Shown in pieces: positions 41,875 to 49,466 of a stretch of DNA of 64,000 bases. Source of the DNA: Pseudolysinimonas sp051954455 (GTDB lineage: Bacteria; Actinomycetota; Actinomycetes; Actinomycetales; Microbacteriaceae). Every line of letters starts with the position of its first letter. Within the stretch, counting starts at the first letter, position 1. The stretch is taken from contig NZ_JBQCHS010000033.1 of the NCBI RefSeq assembly GCF_051954455.1, forward strand, positions 62,001-126,000. Reading direction: 5' to 3'. A program made the position numbers and the translations under genes. The notes beneath the pieces are model-generated. The model saw only the letters and a program-made list of their open reading frames with translations. It searched no databases and was not told the DNA's origin.

Positions 41875-43253
41875 GCGCCGGCCGGGACGTAGCGGTACGA
41901 CGCCCCGCGGTGCTCCGCCGGGAGCCGGTCCCCGCGCCCGTGCAGCTTCTGCCGCAGCGTTCCCGGCTCGTACTCGGTCGGGTACACCCCGCGCTCCCGC
42001 AGCACCGGGATGACGTACTCGATGACGTCCTCCCACGTGCCCGGCGTGATCGCGTAGGCGAGATTGAACCCGTCGACGTCGGTCTCCTCGACCCACGCCT
42101 GCAGCTGGTCGGCGATCTCCTCCCCCGACCCCACGATGTAGGGTCCGAGCCCGCCGATCGCGCCGTGCCGGCCGATGTCGCCGACCGTGAACTCCCGGCC
42201 CCGCTCCGCCGACTCCGCGAAGTTCTGCACGACCGACTGGATCGCGTTCGACTTCACGTTGCCGACCGGCTCGTCGAGGTCGTAGGTGGAGAGGTCGATG
42301 CCCATCCAGCCCGACATGAAGACGAGCGCGCCCTCCTCGCTCGCGTAGGAGAGGAAGTCGGCCTCCTTCTCGCGCGCCTTCTCGGGCGTGGAGTCGGTGA
42401 TGATCGTCAGGAGCGTGTAGATCTTCGCCGCGTATCGGTCGCGTCCCGCCGCCTCGAGCGCGTCGCGGATCCGCGTCACGGTGCCGGTCAGCACCTCCTT
42501 GGTCGGCGCTGCGACGAAGATCGCCTCGGCGTTCTCGGCCGCGAACGTCATGCCGCGCTTCGAGGCGCCCGCCTGGTAGATGACGGGCGTGCGCTGCGGC
42601 GACGGCTCCGAGATGTGGATGCCGGGCACGGTGAAGTGCTTCCCCCGGTGGCCGATCTCGTGCACCTTCGACGGCTCGGTGAAGACGCCGCGCTCGCGGT
42701 CCTTGACGACCGCGTCGTCCTCCCACGACCCCTCCCACAGCTTGTAGAGCACCTCGAGGTACTCGTCGGCGTGGTCGTAGCGGTCGTCGTGCTCGAGCTG
42801 GTCGTCGGCGCCCATGTTGCGCGCGGCGCTGGGCAGGTAGCCGGTGACGACGTTCCAGCCGACGCGGCCCTTGGTGAGGTGGTCGAGCGTCGTCATGCGG
42901 CGCGCGAACGGATAGGGATGCTCGTAGGCGGTGCCCGCCGTCACCCCGAAGCCGAGATGCTCGGTCACGAGCGCCATGGCCGAGACGAGCATCATCGGGT
43001 CGTTGACCGGCACCTGCGCGCCGTGGCGGATGGCGGCCTCGTTGGTGCCGCCGTAGACGTCGTAGGTGCCCAGCACGTCGGCGATGAAGATCCCGTCGAA
43101 GGTGCCGGATTCGAGGAGCTCGGCCAGCTCCGTCCAGTACTCCAGCGTGTTGTAGGTGGCCGACCTGTCGCGCGGGTGCCGCCACAGCCCCGAGGACTGG
43201 TGCGCCACGCAGTTCATGTCGAACGCGTTGAACCGGATCTGTCGAGGGGCCAT
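41871..43253 (-). CDS. NtaA/SnaA/DszA-family FMN-dependent monooxygenase
   Basis: A 460-residue luciferase-like monooxygenase that uses reduced FMN supplied by a separate reductase. FNAFDMNCVAHQSSGLWRHP, FGVTAGTAYEHPYPFARRM and GRVGWNVVTGYLPSAARNMG are hallmark segments of the nitrilotriacetate/dibenzothiophene-sulfone group. Members oxidise sulfonates, sulfones, amines or aminopolycarboxylates; no flavin reductase or transporter is adjacent to identify the substrate. A GAGGA ribosome-binding site precedes the ATG. Confidence 0.92.
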   Translation of the reverse strand: MAPRQIRFNAFDMNCVAHQSSGLWRHPRDRSATYNTLEYWTELAELLESGTFDGIFIADVLGTYDVYGGTNEAAIRHGAQVPVNDPMMLVSAMALVTEHLGFGVTAGTAYEHPYPFARRMTTLDHLTKGRVGWNVVTGYLPSAARNMGADDQLEHDDRYDHADEYLEVLYKLWEGSWEDDAVVKDRERGVFTEPSKVHEIGHRGKHFTVPGIHISEPSPQRTPVIYQAGASKRGMTFAAENAEAIFVAAPTKEVLTGTVTRIRDALEAAGRDRYAAKIYTLLTIITDSTPEKAREKEADFLSYASEEGALVFMSGWMGIDLSTYDLDEPVGNVKSNAIQSVVQNFAESAERGREFTVGDIGRHGAIGGLGPYIVGSGEEIADQLQAWVEETDVDGFNLAYAITPGTWEDVIEYVIPVLRERGVYPTEYEPGTLRQKLHGRGDRLPAEHRGASYRYVPAGA

Positions 43254-43327
43254 GCCGGGATCCTCCCGGCTCTGCCGGGGCGCGTCGACTCGGGGCGCAA
43301 CGCGACGTCACATGCCGCAGCGGCGGG

Positions 43328-43543
43328 CTACGGGCAGATCAGCCGCGTCGGGGTGTGCTGGTCGCGCGTGCGTTCGACGACGTGCGCGCTCATCTCCGCC
43401 CCGCAGAGAGGGCAGGTGCTGAGCCGCGGTTCCGCCGGTCGCTCGCCTCCCCTCCCCGGCCCGAGCTGCGCCGGCCCCATGAACGGGAAGATCGCGCGGT
43501 TGAGGCGGTCCCACCACCGGAGCGGCGTCTGCTGTGCGTCCAC
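43328..43543 (-). CDS. Small zinc-ribbon-like protein divergent from the OhrR-type regulator
   Basis: A 71-residue protein. The N-terminal half is basic and aromatic (RWWDRLNRAIFPFMG), and the C-terminal half has CPLCGAEMSAHVVERTRDQH and ends in RLICP. Three cysteines and a pair of histidines could hold one zinc. The start is GTG at 43543, sharing a 43-bp gap with the OhrR-type regulator gene and its operator, so it is probably controlled by that regulator. I do not recognise a named family. Confidence 0.7.
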   Translation of the reverse strand: MDAQQTPLRWWDRLNRAIFPFMGPAQLGPGRGGERPAEPRLSTCPLCGAEMSAHVVERTRDQHTPTRLICP

Positions 43544-43545
43544 GG

Positions 43546-43565
43546 ATAGTGAGTGTACTAACTAT
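43546..43565. promoter_or_regulatory. MarR/OhrR-type operator
   Basis: ATAGTGAGTGTACTAACTAT is a 20-bp imperfect palindrome (ATAGTnAGT, then ACTnACTAT) centred between the zinc-ribbon gene and the regulator gene. It lies in the AT-richest part of the gap and just before the regulator's -10 box, suiting repression of both genes. Confidence 0.65.
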
Positions 43566-43573
43566 TCGTGCAC

Positions 43574-43579
43574 TACGCT
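43574..43579 (+). promoter_or_regulatory. -10 box, leaderless-type, for the OhrR-type regulator
   Basis: TACGCT is 7 bases before the GTG at 43587 and 8 bases after the operator. Confidence 0.5.
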
Positions 43580-43586
43580 TGACCTC

Positions 43587-44057
43587 GTGCCCGCCTCCTC
43601 GACCTCTCCGGCGCCCGACGACCTCCTCGCCCTCGACCGGCAGGTCTGCTTCGCGCTGGTGACCGCCGCGCGCGACGTGGTCGCCCTCTACCGCGAGGTG
43701 CTCGAGCCGCTCGGGCTCACGCACCCGCAGTACCTCGTCATGCTCGCCCTCTGGGAGGAGAGCCCGCAGAGCGTCAGCTCGCTCGGGCGACGCCTCTCGT
43801 TGGAGCCCGCCACCCTCAGCCCGCTGCTGCGCCGGCTCGAGGCCGCCGGCCTGCTGGAGCGCAAGCGCAACCCGGAGGACGAACGGGCCCTCGCCGTCGA
43901 GCTCACGACCGCGGGCAGGGAGCTGCGCCAACGCGCCCTCGACGTGCCGCCGACGATCATGGCGCGCCTCGGGATCGCGCAGGACGACCTGGTGGCCGTC
44001 CGGGACACCCTCCTCGGGCTGGGGCGGGCGGCCCGGATGGGCCTCGTCCCGGCGTGA
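43587..44057 (+). CDS. OhrR-type MarR-family peroxide-sensing regulator
   Basis: A 156-residue MarR protein. The N-terminal LDRQVCFALVTAARDVVALY aligns with the OhrR segment, with Cys21 at the position of the peroxide-reactive cysteine. LTHPQYLVMLALWEESPQSV is the OhrR consensus that follows. The wing is RKRNPEDERALAVELT. OhrR represses organic hydroperoxide resistance genes and is released when this Cys is oxidised. No ohr gene is adjacent; the divergent zinc-ribbon gene is the only visible target. The downstream gene stops 4 bp away on the other strand. Confidence 0.85.
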   Translation: MPASSTSPAPDDLLALDRQVCFALVTAARDVVALYREVLEPLGLTHPQYLVMLALWEESPQSVSSLGRRLSLEPATLSPLLRRLEAAGLLERKRNPEDERALAVELTTAGRELRQRALDVPPTIMARLGIAQDDLVAVRDTLLGLGRAARMGLVPA

Positions 44058-44061
44058 CGGG

Positions 44062-44655
44062 TCAGCGACCGCGGTGCTCCTTGGCGAGCGCCTTCAGGTC
44101 GTCGCCGATGAGCCCCATGCGGCGCTGCCGCTCGGGCGTCGTCAGGCGGTCGCGGAGCGTCCAGGCCTGCTCCGTGCGCTCCGCGAGGCTCGCTCCGACC
44201 TCCTCCCAGGCCTGACGGCGCGCCACCTCGACCATGCCGTCCAGGTGGTCGTCGTCGGCCGACAGCCGGATGAGCCGCTCGGCGAGCGCGGCGCTCGCCT
44301 CGATCCGCCGGTCGAGGTGCTCGATGTCGCCCGCGCGGTAGTCCGACTGGTGCGACGCCTTGCCGGGTCGATCCTCGGCGCGGTCCCGCTCCTCCTCCAG
44401 CCGACGGGCGTCGAGACGCGCCTCGACCGCCAGCCGCCGCAGCTCCTCCCGGGCGAGCTCGCGGGCGCCCTCCGGCCGGTAGTCGGCGCGATCGCGGAGC
44501 GCGCGGAGGATGACCTCGTTCTTCACGGTCATGCGGGCGGCCGACTCCGCGATGAGCAGACCGTCGTCGACGAGGTCCTCCAGGGTCGCCGGAGGCGCGG
44601 GCTCGGGAGCCCGGAAGGTGCCGACGTCCGCCCGCCGGCGTCGCCGCCATCGCAT
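44062..44655 (-). CDS. Charged helical protein of unknown function
   Basis: A 197-residue protein that begins MRWRRRRRADVGTF. The central part is rich in Arg, Glu and Ala and predicted to be long alpha-helix (ELAREELRRLAVEARLDARR, then ERDRAEDRPG), and it ends LGDDLKALAKEHRGR-like with basic residues. There is no membrane segment and no cysteine. A GGAG ribosome-binding site precedes the ATG. The composition suggests a coiled-coil scaffold. I do not recognise the family. Confidence 0.7.
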   Translation of the reverse strand: MRWRRRRRADVGTFRAPEPAPPATLEDLVDDGLLIAESAARMTVKNEVILRALRDRADYRPEGARELAREELRRLAVEARLDARRLEEERDRAEDRPGKASHQSDYRAGDIEHLDRRIEASAALAERLIRLSADDDHLDGMVEVARRQAWEEVGASLAERTEQAWTLRDRLTTPERQRRMGLIGDDLKALAKEHRGR

Positions 44656-44742
44656 CAGCTCCGATGCTATGCGGCGCGTCCGATTGTGCGCGCGGCGCGA
44701 AAGAGGTGCAGGATCATCTGGGTCCGCAAGAGAGGAAGCCCG

Positions 44743-44979
44743 ATGTTCGGACGGAACCGTCCCGCCGCGCCCACGGAGGCCGAGGTGCTGCAGCTGCGCG
44801 CCGCCGCCATCGCGGAGCCGTGCGACGAGACGCTGCGCGCCTTCGGCGCCGCCGCCTACCTCTACGAGCTCGGCACCGACGGATCCTGCGCCAAGCGAGC
44901 GGGAGAGGCCGCGGTCCGGATGTGGCGCGAGCGCGGCGACGTGCCGCCGCTCGCCTTCGTCGACCGTCTCTCCTACTGA
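44743..44979 (+). CDS. Small hypothetical protein
   Basis: A 78-residue protein, MFGRNRPAAPTEAEVLQLRA at the start and PLAFVDRLSY at the end, with two cysteines and helical character. A good ribosome-binding site (GAGAGGAAG) lies 5 bases before the ATG, supporting the start. It ends 6 bp from the convergent mycoredoxin stop. No family was recognised. Confidence 0.65.
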   Translation: MFGRNRPAAPTEAEVLQLRAAAIAEPCDETLRAFGAAAYLYELGTDGSCAKRAGEAAVRMWRERGDVPPLAFVDRLSY

Positions 44980-44985
44980 CCCGCG

Positions 44986-45243
44986 CTACGTGAGGAGCTC
45001 GAGCTCCCGCAGCTTCGCCTCGACGGCGGCGTTGCTCGGCTCGACCTGGTGCGCGCCGTCCGGGTAGACGACGACCGGGATGTTCATCCGGCCGGAGATC
45101 CGCTGCGCCTCGTCGGCCAGCTCCTTCGACTCCTCGACGTCGAGGTAGTCGTAGGCGATGCCCAGCCCGTCGAGCTGACTCTTCGTGCGTCGGCAGTCGC
45201 TGCACCAGTCGGCGCCGTACATCGTGATGCGTTCGGGGGTCAC
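44986..45243 (-). CDS. Mycoredoxin-like glutaredoxin-family protein
   Basis: An 85-residue thioredoxin-fold protein. MYGADWCSDCRRTKSQLD contains the CxxC active site (CSDC) at the end of the first strand, and MNIPVVVYPDG has the cis-Pro. In actinobacteria such mycoredoxins reduce mycothiol mixed disulfides in the cytoplasm. The GTG at 45243 gives a normal-looking N-terminus; an ATG at 45222 directly before YGADWC is an alternative. It lies 64 bp downstream of the tRNA-Leu gene on the same strand. Confidence 0.88.
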   Translation of the reverse strand: MTPERITMYGADWCSDCRRTKSQLDGLGIAYDYLDVEESKELADEAQRISGRMNIPVVVYPDGAHQVEPSNAAVEAKLRELELLT

Positions 45244-45307
45244 GTCGAAGCCAACCGGACGGAGCGCCGCATCATTCCGACCGATCCGATCGTCGATGCA
45301 CCTGATG

Positions 45308-45394
45308 TGGTGCGCGAGGGGGGACTTGAACCCCCACGCCCTTGCGGGCACTGGCACCTGAAGCCAGCGCGTCTGCCAATTCCGCCACTCGCGC
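45308..45394 (-). tRNA. tRNA-Leu (anticodon CAG)
   Basis: On the minus strand the acceptor stem is GCGCGAG/CTCGCGC, the anticodon arm is CTGGC-TTCAGGT-GCCAG with anticodon CAG, a long variable arm (class II, as for Leu) follows, then GGGGGTTCAAGTCCCCC as the T arm. CCA is encoded at 45308-45310. A tRNA-Leu(CAG) beside fhaA is also known in mycobacteria. Confidence 0.97.
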
Positions 45395-45531
45395 GTGGAC
45401 CGCATCCCTGCGGTCAACCCTGCGACGATACCATCCGCGGGGCGGCCGCGAGTCCGTGAGGCGGCCGGACGCCGTTCGTTCTCCCGGGTCGGGCGGATAG
45501 CATGCGGGATACCGATGGAGAGGGGAGCCCC
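45395..45531. other. tRNA-Leu / fhaA divergent intergenic region
   Basis: TATCGT at 45425-45430 on the minus strand is a plausible -10 about 30 bp upstream of the tRNA. On the plus strand TAGCAT near 45498 and a GGAGAGGGGAG ribosome-binding site serve fhaA. No other element was recognised. Confidence 0.4.
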
Positions 45532-46242
45532 GTGGGGATTCTCGACAGCTTCGAGAGGGGCTTGGAACGCGTCGTCAACGGCGCGTTCGCGAAGACCTTC
45601 AAGAGCGGTCTGCAGCCCCTCGAGGTCACGGCGGCCCTGCGGCGCGAGCTCGACACGAAGGCCGCCGTCGTGGCGCGCGACCGCATCCTCGTCCCGAACG
45701 ACTTCACCGTGCGGCTCTCGCCCGAGGATCACGCACGCATGACCGGCCTCGGCCCGGCGCTCATCGACGAGTTCACGCAGCTCGTGCAGCGGCACGCCGT
45801 CGCGCAGCGCTACGCATTCGCGGGCGGCATCTCGATCGTGCTCCAGCGCGACGAGAGCGTCGGCACGGGGACGCTCCGCATCGACTCGCAGACGGCCAAG
45901 GGCGAGATCTCGTGGAACCCCGTCCTCGACATCGCCGGCAAGAGGTTCCCGCTGCGCAAGGGGCGCACGGTGATCGGGCGCGGATCCGACGCCGACGTCA
46001 CGATCGACGACACCGGAGCATCGCGGCATCACGCCCAGGTGCTCTGGGACGGCGCCCGCGGCGAGATCGACGATCTCGGCTCGACGAACGGCACGGTGCT
46101 CAACGGGCAGCGGATCACGAAGGCGCCGCTTCCGGCCGACTCCGTGATCGAGATCGGGCGCACCCGTATCGTGTTCCGGGTGCTCCCCCAGTCCGCGTCG
46201 TCCGACGGCCTCGCCCCCGCGCGGCACGAGGGCGGTCGATGA
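45532..46242 (+). CDS. fhaA: FHA-domain protein FhaA
   Basis: A 236-residue protein with an N-terminal DUF3662 domain (GILDSFERGLERVVNGAFAK and LRRELDTKAAVVARDR) and a C-terminal FHA phosphothreonine-binding domain (GRTVIGRGSDADVTIDD, ASRHHAQVLW, LGSTNGTVLNGQ). FhaA in mycobacteria binds phosphorylated MviN and PknB to tune peptidoglycan synthesis. The GTG at 45532 fits the conserved N-terminus and its ribosome-binding site. It is the first gene of a run coupled through to pknA. Confidence 0.93.
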   Translation: MGILDSFERGLERVVNGAFAKTFKSGLQPLEVTAALRRELDTKAAVVARDRILVPNDFTVRLSPEDHARMTGLGPALIDEFTQLVQRHAVAQRYAFAGGISIVLQRDESVGTGTLRIDSQTAKGEISWNPVLDIAGKRFPLRKGRTVIGRGSDADVTIDDTGASRHHAQVLWDGARGEIDDLGSTNGTVLNGQRITKAPLPADSVIEIGRTRIVFRVLPQSASSDGLAPARHEGGR

Positions 46243-46772
46243 ACGCCAGCAGCCTGACACTGCTGGTGCTGCAGCTGGGCTTCCTGCTGCTCATGTGGGT
46301 GTTCGTCTTCGTCGTCGTGTTCGCGCTGCGCTCCGACCTGTTCGGGCAACGGGTGCGCAAGATGCCCGCGGCGCCCGCGAGCGTCGCTCCCGCCCCGGTT
46401 CCGGTCGGCGCTCCGGCGGCCGCCGCCCCCGAGGCGCTCACCGAGCCGGTCCGTCGCCAGCCGCCGCTCGCCGACGCGGCCACGCCGCGCCGTCTCGTCA
46501 TCACGAGCGGACCGCGCGAGGGCATGGCGATCGACCTGCCGGACGAGCAGCTGACCATCGGGCGCTCCAGCGAATCCGGCCTCGTCATCCGCGACGACTA
46601 CACGTCCACGCATCACGCCCGGCTCATGCTGTGGAACGACCAGTGGGTGGTGCAGGACCTAGACTCCACGAATGGCACGTTCCTCGACGGAGCCCGTGTG
46701 ACGCTGCCGACCCCCGTCCCCCCGAACGTGCCGGTGACCATCGGGACCACGACGTTCGAACTGCGGCGGTAG
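46239..46772 (+). CDS. fhaB: FHA-domain membrane protein FhaB/FipA
   Basis: A 177-residue protein with one N-terminal transmembrane helix (LTLLVLQLGFLLLMWVFVFV), a Pro/Ala linker and a C-terminal FHA domain (EQLTIGRSSESGLVIRDD, STHHARLMLW, LDSTNGTFLDG). In mycobacteria FhaB (FipA) is phosphorylated by PknA and links FtsZ and FtsQ at division under oxidative stress. The ATG overlaps the fhaA stop (ATGA). The serine-threonine-rich YTSTHH stretch is the usual phospho-binding loop. Confidence 0.93.
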   Translation: MNASSLTLLVLQLGFLLLMWVFVFVVVFALRSDLFGQRVRKMPAAPASVAPAPVPVGAPAAAAPEALTEPVRRQPPLADAATPRRLVITSGPREGMAIDLPDEQLTIGRSSESGLVIRDDYTSTHHARLMLWNDQWVVQDLDSTNGTFLDGARVTLPTPVPPNVPVTIGTTTFELRR

Positions 46773-46776
46773 CCCC

Positions 46777-48024
46777 GTGGTCACGACCTCGTCCAGCGCG
46801 GCCGTCTCGCACGTCGGAAGGATCCGGAGCAACAACCAGGACTCCGCCTACTCCGGTGCGCACCTCTTCCTCGTCGCGGACGGGATGGGCGGCCACGCGG
46901 GCGGCGACGTCGCGTCCGCGATCGTCGCGCAGCGCGTCGCCGAGGCCGATCAGAGCTACGCGAACCCCCACGACGCGGAGTTCGCGCTCCAGTCGGCGCT
47001 GATCGCCGCGAACTCGCTCCTCGCCGAGACGGTGTTCGAGCACAGCGAGCTGACCGGGATGGGCACCACCGCGAGCGGCATGATCCGCGTCGGCGGGCAG
47101 ATGGTCATCGCGCACATCGGCGACTCGCGCATCTACCGGCTCCGCGACGGCGAGCTCGAGCAGATCACGGCCGACCACACCTTCGTGCAGCGGCTCGTCG
47201 ACTCCGGGCGGATCACGCCGGAGGAGGCCGCGGTCCACCCCCGCCGCTCCGTGCTCATGCGGGTGCTCGGCGACGTCGACGCGGCGCCCGAGATCGACAC
47301 CAAGATCCTCGACACCCGCCCCGGCGACCGCTGGCTGCTCTGCTCCGACGGGCTCTCGAGCTACGTCGCCGAGGAGAAGATCGCGTCGATCCTGCAGACC
47401 GTGACGGGCACGCAGGCCGCCGCCGACCGGCTCGTCAAGGAGAGCCTGGATCATGGCGCCCCGGACAACGTGACGGTGGTCATCGAGGACATCGGCGACG
47501 TCGAGGACACCGCCGCCGGCCCGCTCTTCGTCGGCTCGGCCGCCGCGCCGCTCAGCTTCGAGAACGAGACCGCGCGCCGCCCGATCCGACTGCCCACCCT
47601 GCTGCTCCACCCCCTCAAGGCGACCCAGCCCGAGGACGCCCACTTCGAGCCCGAGCGCGAGGGCTATCTCGAGGAGCTGCTCGAGGAGGACCGCCGCCGC
47701 GCCATCCGTCGCCGGGTCACCTGGATCGTCGCCGTCGTCGTGGCGATCGCCGCGATCGTCGCCGCCGTGGTCATCGGCTATCAGTGGACCCAGTCGCGCT
47801 ACTACGTCGGCGTCGACCACGGCCGGGTCGCCGTATACCGCGGGGTGCAGCAGAACGTCGGGCCGATCAAGCTGTCGAGCGTCTACCAGCCGACGACGAT
47901 CGAGGTGTCGGATCTGTCGTCGTTCGAACGGCAGAACGTGGAGCGGACGATCGCGGCCAACGATCTGCGCGACGCGCTCGCGATCGTCGACCGGCTCCAG
48001 AACGCGGCGGGCGCGAAGCAATGA
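46777..48024 (+). CDS. pstP: PP2C-family Ser/Thr phosphatase PstP
   Basis: A 415-residue membrane phosphatase that reverses PknA/PknB phosphorylation. The catalytic domain covers residues 1-240: VGRIRSNNQDSAY, VADGMGGHAGGDVAS, HIGDSRIYRL and LLCSDGLSSYV hold the metal-binding Asp residues. A juxtamembrane Arg/Glu-rich stretch leads to one transmembrane helix (TWIVAVVVAIAAIVAAVVIG) and a short extracellular tail of about 80 residues. The GTG lies 4 bp after the fhaB stop, and the stop overlaps the rodA start. Confidence 0.96.
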   Translation: MVTTSSSAAVSHVGRIRSNNQDSAYSGAHLFLVADGMGGHAGGDVASAIVAQRVAEADQSYANPHDAEFALQSALIAANSLLAETVFEHSELTGMGTTASGMIRVGGQMVIAHIGDSRIYRLRDGELEQITADHTFVQRLVDSGRITPEEAAVHPRRSVLMRVLGDVDAAPEIDTKILDTRPGDRWLLCSDGLSSYVAEEKIASILQTVTGTQAAADRLVKESLDHGAPDNVTVVIEDIGDVEDTAAGPLFVGSAAAPLSFENETARRPIRLPTLLLHPLKATQPEDAHFEPEREGYLEELLEEDRRRAIRRRVTWIVAVVVAIAAIVAAVVIGYQWTQSRYYVGVDHGRVAVYRGVQQNVGPIKLSSVYQPTTIEVSDLSSFERQNVERTIAANDLRDALAIVDRLQNAAGAKQ

Positions 48025-49466
48025 CGGCCACCGGTACGGCGATCCCGGCGACCGACGGCGCCGCCCCCCGGACGGCGCTCACCGAGACCATCCGGATCCG
48101 GCTGCGCACCCCGGCCCGGCGCCGCAACCTGGAGCTCGTCCTGCTGATCGGCGCGTTCGTCCTCGCCGGCGGTGCGCTCGTGCTCGTCGACCTGGGGGCG
48201 CTCGGGCGCATCGGCGGCACGATGGCGCTCCTCGAGGCCCTGCTCGCAGTGCTGCTGCTCGGGGTGCATGTGACGCTGCGCGTCGTCGCGCCCGATGCCG
48301 ACCCGTTCGTGCTGCCGATCGCGACCGTGCTCAACGGCCTCGGGATCGCCGAGATCACCCGCATCGACATCGAGCGCGGCATCTCCGGATGGGACGCCCT
48401 CGGCGTCAAGCAGATCGTGTGGACGGCGATGGCGATCGTCATCGCCCTCGTCGTGCTGCTCGTCATCCGCAACCACCGCGTCCTGCAGCGCTACCGCTAC
48501 ATCGCGATGTTCGTGGCGATCGCGCTCCTCCTGCTGCCGATGCTGCCGGGCATCGGGCGCACGATCTACGGCGCCCGGGTGTGGATCGGCATCGGACCGT
48601 TCAGCTTCCAGCCGGGGGAGATCACCAAGATCGCCCTGGCCGTGTTCTTCGCCGGCTACCTCGTGACGGCGCGCGACTCGCTCGCCATCGGGGGGCGGAA
48701 GCTGCTCGGGATGCGGCTGCCGCGCGTGCGCGACCTCGGCCCGATCCTCGTGGTCTGGCTCGCCGCGATGGCGGTCATCGTCTTCCAGCGCGACCTCGGC
48801 ACCGGGCTTCTCTACTTCGGCCTGTTCCTCGTCATGATCTACGTCGCGACGGGCCGTCTCAGCTGGGTGATCCTCGGGCTGCTGCTCTTCGGCGGCGGGG
48901 CGTTCGTCGCGAGCCGCGCCCTCGGTTACGTCGGCGATCGCGTCGACGGCTGGCTCAACGCCTTCTCGCAGTCCAACTACGACGCCAAGTTCGGCGGCAC
49001 CTACCAGCTCGTGCAGGGCCTGTTCGGCATGGCCGACGGCGGCCTCATCGGCACCGGCCTCGGGCGGGGGCAGCCGAACATCACGCCGCTCGCACAGAGC
49101 GACTTCATCATGTCCTCGCTCGGCGAGGAGCTCGGCCTGATCGGCATCTTCGCGATCCTCGCGCTCTACCTGCTCTTCGTGTCGCGCGGGTTCCGGATCG
49201 GGTTCACCGGCCAGGACGACTTCGGCCGTCTGCTCGGGGTCGGGCTCGCCTTCGTCGTCGCGCTGCAGACCTTCACCGTCATCGGCGGCATCACCCGTGT
49301 GATCCCGCTGACCGGGCTGACGACGCCCTTCCTCGCCGCGGGCGGATCCTCGCTCGTCGCGAACTGGATCATCGTCGCGCTCCTGCTGCGGCTCTCCGAC
49401 TCGGTGCGCAGCCAGCCGCACTGGGTGGTCGACACGCCCTCGAATCCGATGGGAGCGATCCGATGA
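48021..49466 (+). CDS. rodA: RodA-type SEDS glycosyltransferase
   Basis: A 481-residue polytopic membrane enzyme of the FtsW/RodA/SpoVE family that polymerises lipid II into glycan chains, acting with PbpA. GRTIYGARVWIGIGPFSFQP and FQRDLGTGLLYFGLFLVM contain the conserved catalytic-site Asp and Trp regions, and GFGRGQPN-type sequence appears as GTGLGRGQPNITPLAQSDF. About ten helices are visible. It is coupled to pstP and pbpA by ATGA overlaps, which fits the elongation machinery controlled by the kinases. Confidence 0.95.
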   Translation: MTATGTAIPATDGAAPRTALTETIRIRLRTPARRRNLELVLLIGAFVLAGGALVLVDLGALGRIGGTMALLEALLAVLLLGVHVTLRVVAPDADPFVLPIATVLNGLGIAEITRIDIERGISGWDALGVKQIVWTAMAIVIALVVLLVIRNHRVLQRYRYIAMFVAIALLLLPMLPGIGRTIYGARVWIGIGPFSFQPGEITKIALAVFFAGYLVTARDSLAIGGRKLLGMRLPRVRDLGPILVVWLAAMAVIVFQRDLGTGLLYFGLFLVMIYVATGRLSWVILGLLLFGGGAFVASRALGYVGDRVDGWLNAFSQSNYDAKFGGTYQLVQGLFGMADGGLIGTGLGRGQPNITPLAQSDFIMSSLGEELGLIGIFAILALYLLFVSRGFRIGFTGQDDFGRLLGVGLAFVVALQTFTVIGGITRVIPLTGLTTPFLAAGGSSLVANWIIVALLLRLSDSVRSQPHWVVDTPSNPMGAIR

